Positions 1 to 6,747 are shown, numbered from the stretch's first letter. The stretch is DNA of 10,517 bases from Alphaproteobacteria bacterium (GCA_029243445.1 JAQWSA010000132.1:1-10517), one strand, 5' to 3'. A program made the numbers and translations. The notes: generated by a model from the letters alone, not told the origin.

Positions 1-2
1 AG

Positions 3-323
3 ATCGACTCCGAGGAGATAAGGCTTGCGAAGTTGAAACGAAATAATATGGAAAACTATTTACAAGAATTTTTAGCAAATGGAGCAGTAATTGCTGTCCC
101 GGCGGCTCCAGCTCTGCCGCCTCCCGTATGTAGCCCAGAAATAATTTATGATAGTCTGCGTAATAATAATGAACGTTATAACTCTATGGCACCTCTCGCT
201 AGGCTACCTCAAATTAGTCTTCCTGTGGCTCATGTTGGAGGGCTACCCATAGGACTAGGTTTAATAGCGGCTCCTGACAATGATGAATTATTACTAAATA
301 TTGCTTTAGATATGCACATATAA
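3..323 (+). CDS. Amidase (amidase signature family), C-terminal part only
   Basis: This is the 3' end of a gene that begins before the window: the frame is open from the first bases, so the TTG at 33 and ATG at 48 are internal codons rather than starts. About 106 residues remain, ending in TAA. The fragment shows the C-terminal pattern of amidase-signature hydrolases: a Val-Pro-Ala-Ala-Pro-Ala stretch followed by prolines, then LPQISLPVA, GLPIGLGLI and a final helix (NDELLLNIA). In complete members this part packs around the Ser-cis-Ser-Lys active site, which lies upstream and is not visible here, so neither activity nor substrate can be judged. Amidases of this family hydrolyse a wide range of amides, and GatA is a relative; the sequence does not identify GatA. 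It is on the same strand as pgk, 81 bp upstream of it. Confidence 0.85.
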   Translation: MDSEEIRLAKLKRNNMENYLQEFLANGAVIAVPAAPALPPPVCSPEIIYDSLRNNNERYNSMAPLARLPQISLPVAHVGGLPIGLGLIAAPDNDELLLNIALDMHI

Positions 324-404
324 GTAAATGAAGATTAATTCCGTTAAACCTTTACGATGTCTAATGTAATTCAATACAAATAAAAAAATGATGAAATACT
401 CTCA

Positions 405-1598
405 ATGATCAATTTTAGAACAGTAGATGATATTAATGTTTTGGGAAAACGTGTTTTAGTTCGAGCAGACTTAAACGTGCCGATGCAAGAAGGGAAAGTC
501 ACAGATACTTCAAGACTAGATCGTTTGATATTAACTATAAACGATCTAACTCAAAGGGGTGCAAAAGTAGCTATTTTGTCTCATTTTGGAAGGCCTAATG
601 GTCAAGTTGTTCCATCTTTGACATTAAGGCCTGTAGCGGATGCCTTGGCCGAGTGTCTAGGGCGTTCCGTTATATTTGTAGATGAATGTATTGGTGAGGA
701 CGCCAGCGATGCTATCGAAGGACTTGCTGAAGGGGGTATTATTGTTCTTGAAAACCTTCGATTCCACGCAGGTGAAGAAAAAAATGATGTAGAATTTGCA
801 GCTGACCTTGCCCAGCTAGGGGATGTTTATATTAATGATGCTTTTTCAGCGTCGCATCGTTATCACGCTTCTATATCAAGGCTTCCTCAACTATTACCTT
901 GTGCCGCTGGTCGTTTCATGCAGGAAGAACTTAGTGCGTTGATCAAAATTTTGTCGGAGCCTGATCGCCCGCTTACCGCCATAGTTGGAGGCGCTAAAAT
1001 ATCTACAAAAATTGATTTATTAGAGAATTTATCAAAAAAAGTTGATGCTTTAATAATAGGAGGGGCTATGGCTAATACCTTTCTGAATGCTGGAGGAGTA
1101 TCAATTGGGAAGTCACTTTGTGAGCATGATATGGCTAATACTGCTAATGAGATTATGGTTGCTGCTTATGATTTCAACTGTAAAATTATTCTGCCTATTG
1201 ATGCAATTGTAGCTACGAAGTTCGAGAAAGGTAGTGCTCATTCAAATGTGTCTATAAACTCTGTTCCAGCTGACCAAATGATTTTAGATGTTGGTCCTAA
1301 AACTATTTCACTTTTATGTGAAACAGTAAAAAACTCTAAAACAGTAGTTTGGAATGGGCCTCTGGGGGCCTTTGAGCTCTCACCCTTTGATTTAGGAACA
1401 GTTGCTCTTGCTCAATTTACAGCAGATATAACTGATAAGGGTTATATAACTTCTATCGCTGGCGGAGGAGATACAGTTGCAGCACTGAACCATGCTGGCG
1501 TTGCGGCTAAATTTAGCTACGTTTCAGGAGCCGGGGGTGCATTTCTTGAGTGGCTCGAAGGTAAAAAATTACCTGGGGTGGAAGCCTTAAATATTTGA
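405..1598 (+). CDS. pgk: Phosphoglycerate kinase
   Basis: Cytosolic glycolytic and gluconeogenic enzyme that transfers phosphate between 1,3-bisphosphoglycerate and ADP, giving 3-phosphoglycerate and ATP. The 397-residue length is normal for bacterial Pgk. Visible family blocks, in order: RADLNVP (20-26), SHFGRP (59-64), ENLRF (116-120), NDAFSASHRYHAS (144-156), GGAKISTKIDLLENL (195-209), GGAMANTFL (219-227), VWNGPLGAFE (315-324), IAGGGDT (351-357) and SGAGGAFLEWLEG (374-386). These cover the substrate-binding basic patch and the nucleotide site, so the enzyme looks intact. The ATG at 405 fits the family N-terminus (FRTVDD), but no good Shine-Dalgarno is seen in front of it. In many alphaproteobacteria pgk sits with gap, tkt or fba; here its neighbours are an amidase and a Nudix gene. 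Confidence 0.98.
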   Translation: MINFRTVDDINVLGKRVLVRADLNVPMQEGKVTDTSRLDRLILTINDLTQRGAKVAILSHFGRPNGQVVPSLTLRPVADALAECLGRSVIFVDECIGEDASDAIEGLAEGGIIVLENLRFHAGEEKNDVEFAADLAQLGDVYINDAFSASHRYHASISRLPQLLPCAAGRFMQEELSALIKILSEPDRPLTAIVGGAKISTKIDLLENLSKKVDALIIGGAMANTFLNAGGVSIGKSLCEHDMANTANEIMVAAYDFNCKIILPIDAIVATKFEKGSAHSNVSINSVPADQMILDVGPKTISLLCETVKNSKTVVWNGPLGAFELSPFDLGTVALAQFTADITDKGYITSIAGGGDTVAALNHAGVAAKFSYVSGAGGAFLEWLEGKKLPGVEALNI

Positions 1599-1614
1599 GT
1601 GAATAATATTAGTG

Positions 1615-1637
1615 CATATAATCATATGTTTTTTTTT
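1615..1637 (+). terminator. Weak hairpin plus T-tract after pgk
   Basis: CATAT (1615-1619) and ATATG (1624-1628) form a 5-bp stem around a 4-nt loop, with a possible G-U closing pair, followed at once by nine T (1629-1637). It lies 17 bp after the pgk stop, in the right place and orientation for an intrinsic terminator. The stem is almost all A-T, so strength is doubtful. If it works, the Nudix gene needs its own promoter in the 50 bp that follow. Confidence 0.35.
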
Positions 1638-1641
1638 ATAA

Positions 1642-1676
1642 CTGGTCTTTGATATAGTAACTTTACAAAAGACCAG
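1642..1676 (+). promoter_or_regulatory. 9-bp inverted repeat abutting the Nudix ribosome binding site
   Basis: CTGGTCTTT (1642-1650) is perfectly repeated in inverse at 1668-1676 (AAAGACCAG), with a 17-nt spacer. The right arm runs into the AGGAGG at 1675-1680. In RNA, the stem would hold the first two bases of the Shine-Dalgarno sequence. In DNA, the paired TGGTC/GACCA halves could be a repressor site. No T-tract follows, so it is not a terminator on either strand. The function is inferred; the repeat itself is plain in the sequence. Confidence 0.45.
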
Positions 1677-1693
1677 GAGGTTAAAATTACTGC

Positions 1694-2281
1694 ATGACAG
1701 ATAATGATTCAAAAGTTTATCAAGATAAATTAGTTGTTGGTAATACCGATTCTGTGGGACCTGTTCATGTTACTATCCCTGAGGGAGATAACCGTGAACG
1801 TTTAGTGTGTCGGGAATGCGATTTTATCTGGTATAAAAACCCTGTCGTTGTTGTTGGTGCGGTTGCTACATGGAATGATGAAAGCGTTAATTCAGAAGAT
1901 TATATACTGTTATGTAGGCGGGCAATTGAACCGCAGATTGGGCTTTGGACTTTACCAGCAGGTTATCTTGAACTGGAAGAGTCATCTGAAGATGGTGCTA
2001 TAAGAGAAACCTGGGAAGAGGCACAGGCTAGGATTTCAATTAATCGTTTATTAGCAATATATAATATTCCTCGACTATCTCAGATTCAATTAATCTATAG
2101 AGCTTCAATGTTATCAAAGGATATTGCACCTGGAGAAGAGTCTCTGGAAGTTCAACTATTTAGGTGGAACGATATTCCATGGGACGAGATCGCTTTTCCA
2201 ACTGTCCGGTGGGCACTTAATCAATACCACTCAATCATAGGTACTACGGACTACCCGCCTTTTACCAACCCGGTTAATTAG
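1694..2281 (+). CDS. Nudix hydrolase with a reduced N-terminal zinc ribbon
   Basis: Nudix enzymes cleave nucleoside diphosphates linked to another group (ADP-ribose, NADH, CoA and others) using metal held by the Nudix box. The box runs from Gly90: G-x5-E96-x7-R104-E105-x2-E108-E109, so the catalytic acids are kept, but the usual glycine near its end is Gln111. Upstream, IPEGDNRER and LVC39RECDF followed by YKNPVVVVGAV match the family in which a four-cysteine zinc ribbon precedes the Nudix domain, as in NADH-pyrophosphatase-like proteins. Only the second Cys pair (C39, C42) is present. The ATG at 1694 is the only start after an in-frame TAA at 1682; a strong AGGAGG lies 13 nt upstream, which is longer than usual. 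It converges on the hydrolase gene ending at 2354. The substrate is not determinable from sequence. Confidence 0.9.
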   Translation: MTDNDSKVYQDKLVVGNTDSVGPVHVTIPEGDNRERLVCRECDFIWYKNPVVVVGAVATWNDESVNSEDYILLCRRAIEPQIGLWTLPAGYLELEESSEDGAIRETWEEAQARISINRLLAIYNIPRLSQIQLIYRASMLSKDIAPGEESLEVQLFRWNDIPWDEIAFPTVRWALNQYHSIIGTTDYPPFTNPVN

Positions 2282-2353
2282 ACTTTATATCTTATAGATA
2301 AGAAATAAATTGATTTTTAATGCTTAACTAATTTTTCTAGGCTAATTATAATA

Positions 2354-4153
2354 TTATTTAGGTGGAATAATAGGCAGCATAAGCCAGGCTCCATAAGCCT
2401 TACCTGTATGCAATGTTACTTTACCATCAAACACAGTTTTCGGCCTGTCACGTGGCTCTTCATGGAGGAATGGACCACAACCAGTCATCGGTTTAGCAAG
2501 GTTTGATAACGTAAATTGTTCATCCTGTGATTTTGCACCTGGCCAAACATAGTCTTTTCCACGAACCGTAAGAGCCAACCTATACCCAGCTGGTATAACC
2601 ACTCCAGTCGGATGTAAATCAATATCTAGTTCGTAAATTTGACCTGGTTTAAGTGGTTGCTTTTCATCATGCGTATGCCAAGGCCAATAAGGTTTCGACT
2701 TCTTCTTGTCCAGTTTTCGATGCGAGGCGCGCAGCCATCCCTGCGCAATGGGCGTATGAGGATCAACCGCACCCTTAAAAGTAACTTCGGTTAAGTCTGG
2801 CGAAAACATTCGCAGAACTAAAAACATATCTGCATCAATAGTATCAGAAGAAACAAATAATTTAGTAGCAATGGGACCACAAATTTCAAAATCACTTGTC
2901 ATAGGAGACATCATGAAGGTAACACCGTCTGAACTCATCCCCTTGTATGTAGACTTATGATTTTTCTTATCTTTCCCTTTATCGAGAGTCATCTTCTCTG
3001 TGTTTAAATAAAACTTGCTCCACTTGGTGCGTTTAATGGGCCATTCACTTTCACCACGAGGAGTAAACTTTTCACCCGGTCGGCGTACATTTAGCATAAC
3101 TTTTGGCTTCTTATTCCAACCGTTTTTCTCACCTTTCAGAAAGTAACCAAAAAATTGTTTTTGAAGATCACGGCCGTAAGGAGTGTAAAAATGAGTCCAA
3201 TGCTCCAGGCCATGGCATTCTAACCACTTTTGCTTTGAACCAGACCCTAAATAACCAAGATAGTTTCCGCGCGGATGTAAGGGTTGACCAGCCCAACTTG
3301 TAGCTGACAGCAGCGGTACTTCTATTTTAGAAAAATCAGCATTTCGAGCAGAATAGTATTGATCATCAAGTGGGTGCGACTTGTAATCTTGGCCCAAATT
3401 AGTTCGATTTTTCTTCAGCTGTTCATCCGAAAGGGTTGTTGGTCCAGCTACTAGTTCTCCAGTAACTCGGCTTTTATGACCACGCTTTCCAACCCCATGC
3501 TGTACTGTTTTAATTTGTAGATTATACCAATTACTAATGAAAGTAGTATGAATACCTCCATGGTGGGACATCTCCCGGTAAAAATCACTAAACCCTTCCC
3601 ACACACACATTGCAGCTAGATGCTTAGGTCTTAATGCAGCTACCTGCCACTGATTTACAGCATAATAAGATATACCGGCGAGACCAACTTTTCCATTTGA
3701 CCAGGACTGTTCTCCAGCCCATTCAATACAATCTTTGAAATCCGTTGTCTCGCGGGGTGACCAATGATCAATGAACCCTGGGGATCGGCCGGCTCCTCGG
3801 GAATCTACACGAATACAAATATAGTTATCGGGTACCCACTGTTCCGGATCTACAACCTCCCAACTCTGATGAATGTTTGTTGAGCCCGCAATAGCTTCCG
3901 GATGATCTTCGGAAAAATGTTCCCAAACGCTCGGGTATCCGTCTTGAACAGCAAGGTCTTTTGCGTAGGGTCCATGAGATAAAATTACTGGATAGGTGCC
4001 TTTTTTAATTGGTCTGTAAACATTGGCACGTAGAACAAGTCCATCATCCATCGTTATAGGCACATCCCAATCAATGCGCATACCCTCTCTGACTTCACTC
4101 CAAGATCCATCTTTCTTTTTGTTTTTAGGTCTGCGCATTAAAGTCTTTGCCAT
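2354..4153 (-). CDS. CocE/NonD (peptidase S15-like) alpha/beta hydrolase
   Basis: Predicted serine hydrolase of the X-Pro dipeptidyl-peptidase S15/cocaine esterase superfamily, acting on an ester or amide of unknown identity. The N-terminal half is the alpha/beta-hydrolase core: LRANVYRP (41-48), YPVILSHGPY (54-63), RVDSRGAGRSPG (115-126) and the nucleophile elbow GIS162YY. EHWTH (317-321) supplies the likely catalytic His321. From about residue 375 to the end is the jelly-roll-like C-terminal domain (GPIATKLFVSSDT, 426-438; PAGYRLALTV, 521-530). At 599 residues it is full length. The acid expected in a GW-Y-D motif appears as SWAGQ (286-290), without Asp. No signal peptide is seen and the N-terminus is Lys-rich. 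GGAG at 4164-4161 lies 7 nt before the ATG. It stands alone, with convergent Nudix downstream and a TPR remnant upstream. Confidence 0.9.
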   Translation of the reverse strand: MAKTLMRRPKNKKKDGSWSEVREGMRIDWDVPITMDDGLVLRANVYRPIKKGTYPVILSHGPYAKDLAVQDGYPSVWEHFSEDHPEAIAGSTNIHQSWEVVDPEQWVPDNYICIRVDSRGAGRSPGFIDHWSPRETTDFKDCIEWAGEQSWSNGKVGLAGISYYAVNQWQVAALRPKHLAAMCVWEGFSDFYREMSHHGGIHTTFISNWYNLQIKTVQHGVGKRGHKSRVTGELVAGPTTLSDEQLKKNRTNLGQDYKSHPLDDQYYSARNADFSKIEVPLLSATSWAGQPLHPRGNYLGYLGSGSKQKWLECHGLEHWTHFYTPYGRDLQKQFFGYFLKGEKNGWNKKPKVMLNVRRPGEKFTPRGESEWPIKRTKWSKFYLNTEKMTLDKGKDKKNHKSTYKGMSSDGVTFMMSPMTSDFEICGPIATKLFVSSDTIDADMFLVLRMFSPDLTEVTFKGAVDPHTPIAQGWLRASHRKLDKKKSKPYWPWHTHDEKQPLKPGQIYELDIDLHPTGVVIPAGYRLALTVRGKDYVWPGAKSQDEQFTLSNLAKPMTGCGPFLHEEPRDRPKTVFDGKVTLHTGKAYGAWLMLPIIPPK

Positions 4154-4192
4154 TTTTAATCTCCAATTATATTGATTGAGAAATCACAAGTT

Positions 4193-4210
4193 TAATTACG
4201 TACGTTATTA
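4193..4210. promoter_or_regulatory. 18-bp interrupted palindrome upstream of the hydrolase gene
   Basis: TAATTACGTACGTTATTA is symmetric about 4201/4202: an 8-bp perfect core ACGTACGT (4198-4205) and outer TAAT/ATTA arms, with only the T/T pair at 4197 and 4206 breaking symmetry. It lies about 40 bp upstream of the start codon of the minus-strand CocE/NonD gene, where an operator for a dimeric regulator would be expected. No regulator gene is in the window, so the role is inferred. Confidence 0.35.
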
Positions 4211-4241
4211 TTTGTAATGGTTTTAATTAGTGTTTACAAAT
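4210..4241. repeat. 8-bp inverted repeat in the hydrolase upstream gap
   Basis: ATTTGTAA (4210-4217) and TTACAAAT (4234-4241) are perfect inverse copies with a 16-nt spacer. The repeat adjoins the palindrome at 4193-4210. On the plus strand the right arm is followed by TTTTC, which looks terminator-like, but no plus-strand gene precedes it. The gap 4154-4275 otherwise shows no coding sequence and no convincing -35/-10 pair. Confidence 0.3.
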
Positions 4242-4275
4242 TTTTCTATACGGATCAGAGTTATGGTGTTTGGAG

Positions 4276-4386
4276 TCAATTGTAAATTATTGATCGATCA
4301 GTTAACGTATTTTCTGCTTCCTGAAATTTTCCTGCCTTACGAACTTTTATGACTTTTTCTAAGGCTTCATTGATAGTAATTTTCAT
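4276..4386 (-). pseudogene. Remnant of a TPR protein gene (N-terminal end only)
   Basis: A 36-codon minus-strand reading frame runs from ATG (4386-4384) to TGA (4278-4276). Its beginning, MKITINEALEK, followed by RKAGKFQEAE at residues 16-25, matches the typical opening of large bacterial tetratricopeptide-repeat proteins, in which a helix is followed by AGKFQEAE and then further repeats. After residue 25 the similarity stops and the frame closes at residue 36. No convincing continuation was found in the other frames before the hydrolase gene, apart from a doubtful DSKHHNSDP stretch. I read it as the 5' end of a gene whose body was deleted or has decayed. An alternative is a real small protein. 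It lies in the 303-bp gap between the crotonase and hydrolase genes, on the same strand as both. Confidence 0.55.
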
Positions 4387-4456
4387 AAAAGCAATCTATC
4401 CTGAACATCCAGTGGACTTAAAACTAAACAATATAAAAAAATAATTTCTTAGTTTT

Positions 4457-5281
4457 TTAATTCCCTTTGAAAATAGGTTCTCGCTTTTCAATGAATGCCC
4501 TCACAGCTTCTTTATGGTCATCGGTTTGGGCGACTCTAACTAATCTGTCGGCTTCCCAGTCTAGGCATTCCTTGAAGTCGGCTTGCGTAGCTTGATTTAT
4601 ATTCTCTTTCATGTATCGGATAGCTAGCGGTGGGCCTTTTGCTATCTGGGTAGCTAGTTCTTTTGTACGTGTTTGTAAGTAGTCTTGTTCAACTACTTCG
4701 TTTAGAAGACCAAGTTGTAACGCTTCATCTGCTTGTATCCTTCGGCCAGTATAGTATATTTCTTTTGCCTTTGCGGGCCCGACAAGCTTTGTGAGTTGCC
4801 AGGAACCTCCGTAGTCACCTGAAAGTCCTACCAAGCCATACCCTGAGGCGTAGAAAGCGTTTTTGGTTCCTATGCGTATATCACAGGCTAGTGCTATGGA
4901 CATACCAGCGCCTGCAGCTGCTCCAGGAAGGGCGGCTATTGTAGGTTTTGGTAGCTCATATAGACGCAGCGTTAGGGTGTTCTGACGGTGGCGTAGATCC
5001 CCAATTTTTTCATCAAGCGAACGATCATCAGACATGTTGCTTCTATTACCCATACCTTTTATATCGCCGCCTGCGCAAAAGGCTTTTCCGACACCTGTAA
5101 TAACGATTACACGGACATCACTATCAGCTCCTAATATTAGTAAGGTTTTACGTAACGCTGGAGTTATAATATCGCCTAGTGCATTACGTTTTTCAGATCG
5201 GTTAAAGGAAACGGTTGCAACATTATTTTCAACAGAACATAATAATTCCTTTGTTCCAGTATCAATTACACGAGCTTTCAT
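4457..5281 (-). CDS. Crotonase-family protein (annotated type: enoyl-CoA hydratase/isomerase)
   Basis: Acyl-CoA-processing enzyme of the crotonase superfamily, 274 residues, a normal length. The two oxyanion-hole segments are present: AFCAGGDIKGM (67-77) and ALPGAAAGAGM (117-127), followed by ALACDIRIG (130-138). Placed against rat enoyl-CoA hydratase by eye, the two catalytic glutamates (144 and 164) correspond to Ser128 and Tyr148. An acid is present instead at Asp156 in SGDYGGS, where delta3-delta2-enoyl-CoA isomerases carry theirs. Water addition is therefore doubtful, and isomerase or another acyl-CoA reaction fits better. The C-terminal helix ends HKEAVRAFIEKREPIFKG, typical of the family. 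Its ATG overlaps the GST stop (ATGA), suggesting translational coupling. An 8-bp inverted repeat (4420-4427/4449-4456) starts right after its stop but lacks a T-tract. The pathway is unknown. Confidence 0.9.
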   Translation of the reverse strand: MKARVIDTGTKELLCSVENNVATVSFNRSEKRNALGDIITPALRKTLLILGADSDVRVIVITGVGKAFCAGGDIKGMGNRSNMSDDRSLDEKIGDLRHRQNTLTLRLYELPKPTIAALPGAAAGAGMSIALACDIRIGTKNAFYASGYGLVGLSGDYGGSWQLTKLVGPAKAKEIYYTGRRIQADEALQLGLLNEVVEQDYLQTRTKELATQIAKGPPLAIRYMKENINQATQADFKECLDWEADRLVRVAQTDDHKEAVRAFIEKREPIFKGN

Positions 5282-5880
5282 GCAGAGTCGGCGGCCTGGA
5301 AGGCTGCTCTACCCTCAAGTCGATCGGCATAAGCAGAGAGGTTAGGAGAATTAGTAAAATCAGCTCCTAAACGGCGTGATATAATAACGGCGTGGCCTGT
5401 TATAGTATCACAAATATTAAAGTTACCTGAAATGAAGTCGCGGCCTTGCATGTGTGACTCAACAGCGCCTAATGTGCGGTTAAGAAGCTTCATCGAGCGG
5501 GCAGCAATCTCATCATTTCTGCGCTCTGGGCTCAATAGGATTGTTTCAACTACATAATTATTGATGGGAGGCATTATCATACCTTCTGCATAGTGCAACC
5601 ACTGCAAATACATTGCGAAGTTTTTATCTTTGGGACCGGAAGTGAGTTCTGGTGCATATTTTGCGCCTAGATATTGAGCTATTGCCGTGCTTTCTGAGAT
5701 TGTTACGTCACCGTCTATTAATGTTGGCACTCGCCCGTTCGGATTAACTTTAGCATATTCTGGACCGCGCATTTCCTTCTGACCAAGGGTGAACCGCTCG
5801 AGCTCATAGTTTAAACCAATTTCTTCTAGGAGCCAGACTGTGCGCACTGCTCGTGATTGAGGGGCAAAATATACTTTCAT
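5278..5880 (-). CDS. Glutathione S-transferase family protein
   Basis: Cytosolic two-domain GST, 200 residues. The thioredoxin-like N-terminal domain (about 1-76) has the start KVYFAPQSRAVRTVWLLEE, with Ser9 as the likely glutathione-activating residue, VPTL with the cis-proline Pro52, and the glutathione gamma-glutamyl contact ESTAIAQYL (Glu63-Ser64). The helical C-terminal domain follows, with GRDFISGNFNICD (146-158) as the folding motif. GAGGA at 5892-5888 lies 7 nt before the ATG. The stop overlaps the crotonase start by 4 nt, and the SDR gene ends 105 bp upstream on the same strand. Grouping with a dehydrogenase and a crotonase suggests a catabolic role, such as thiol-dependent cleavage or isomerisation of a substrate, rather than general detoxification; that is inference. 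No substrate can be named. Confidence 0.92.
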   Translation of the reverse strand: MKVYFAPQSRAVRTVWLLEEIGLNYELERFTLGQKEMRGPEYAKVNPNGRVPTLIDGDVTISESTAIAQYLGAKYAPELTSGPKDKNFAMYLQWLHYAEGMIMPPINNYVVETILLSPERRNDEIAARSMKLLNRTLGAVESHMQGRDFISGNFNICDTITGHAVIISRRLGADFTNSPNLSAYADRLEGRAAFQAADSA

Positions 5881-5985
5881 CTTTAAATCCTCGTTTCTAG
5901 TCCAATAAGGAACTTTTAGAGTTTACTAGACATAATAAGTAATTTTTAATATTTACCGTCAAGATAACTGCTTTTCATTAAGTGT

Positions 5986-6747
5986 TTAGCCTATCCATTG
6001 TCCGCCGTTAATATCAAATGTCGCCCCTGTTGTGAATGATGCACCAGGTGTTGCTAGGTACCATACAGCGTGAGCGATTTCTTCTGATGAGCCAAGACGT
6101 CCAACTGGTATTGATGCTTCAATGGCTGCCATTCGTTCTTTATGTAATACTGCTATACGTGGCGTCATAACTGTTCCTGGAGATATAGTATTCACTGTAA
6201 TTCCGAAGGGCGCTAGCTCTACAGCTGCGCGCCTCGATAGGCCAGCAACAGCTGCTTTAGCTGCGGAATAGTCAACGGCGGCAATGGCGGCACCAGTTCG
6301 ACCAGAAGCTGAACCTATGTTTACGATGCGGCCATACTTATTGCTTTTCATTACCGGGATGGCTGAACGCATCGGCATATAGACTCCTGATAGATTCCAG
6401 TCTATCCCAGCACGCCAGGCAGCAGCATCAACCTCTTCAAGTGGCGGGACTGAATGAAACCCGCCCGCGCAATTGACCAATATATCCAGTCGTCCCCACT
6501 TTTCTTTAATCAGGGCCACAGCGTTATCCATGTCTGTATCTGATGTACAGTCTCCTGCTACGAAAATTCCTTCGCCGCCATTATTGTTGATGTATGCAAT
6601 ACCCGCTTCACCTAAATTTTGATCTCGGTCGATAATAGCTACTTTAGCTCCCTCGGCTGCAAACCTTTTAGCGCATGATAGGCCAATGCCGGCAGCACCG
6701 CCAGAAACGACGGCAACCTGACCTTTAATTGATGAAAGCTCTGACAT
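5986..6747 (-). CDS. Short-chain dehydrogenase/reductase (FabG-like SDR)
   Basis: NAD(P)-dependent oxidoreductase of the classical SDR family, 253 residues. The Rossmann glycine motif is SGGAAGIG (15-22). Asp40 at the end of the second strand (AIID) suggests NAD(H) rather than NADP(H). NCAGG (92-96) is the usual NAG-type motif with Cys in the middle. Catalytic residues Asn118, Ser146, Tyr160 and Lys164 (YSAAK) are in place, and the end DINGGQ (245-250) is typical. GAGGA at 6758-6754, 6 nt before the ATG, supports the start. It is the first gene of a likely SDR-GST-crotonase transcript, although the 105-bp gap to the GST leaves room for another promoter. It probably oxidises a hydroxyl of the pathway substrate. 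A FabG role in fatty acid synthesis is less likely given the neighbours. Confidence 0.93.
   Translation of the reverse strand: MSELSSIKGQVAVVSGGAAGIGLSCAKRFAAEGAKVAIIDRDQNLGEAGIAYINNNGGEGIFVAGDCTSDTDMDNAVALIKEKWGRLDILVNCAGGFHSVPPLEEVDAAAWRAGIDWNLSGVYMPMRSAIPVMKSNKYGRIVNIGSASGRTGAAIAAVDYSAAKAAVAGLSRRAAVELAPFGITVNTISPGTVMTPRIAVLHKERMAAIEASIPVGRLGSSEEIAHAVWYLATPGASFTTGATFDINGGQWIG

Noticed and set aside
2282..2353. Terminator between the convergent Nudix and CocE/NonD genes (TCTTAT/ATAAGA at 2290-2303)
   Set aside because: The 6-bp stem has a 2-nt loop, too small to fold as drawn, and is followed by mixed A/T rather than a T-run. Nothing convincing remains in this gap.
3103..3303. Plus-strand frame of 66 codons inside the CocE/NonD gene, and similar frames antisense to crotonase, ftsY and ispZ
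   Set aside because: All lie opposite well-supported genes, show no family motif and no supporting start signals.
4166..4171. TATAAT on the minus strand as the -10 box of the CocE/NonD gene
   Set aside because: It would start transcription inside or after the Shine-Dalgarno at 4161-4164, and no good -35 lies at the right distance.
4420..4456. 8-bp inverted repeat AAAACTAA/TTAGTTTT just after the crotonase stop, as a terminator
   Set aside because: The loop is 21 nt, the stem is nearly all A-T, and no T-tract follows the stem in the direction of transcription; the T-run is in the loop.
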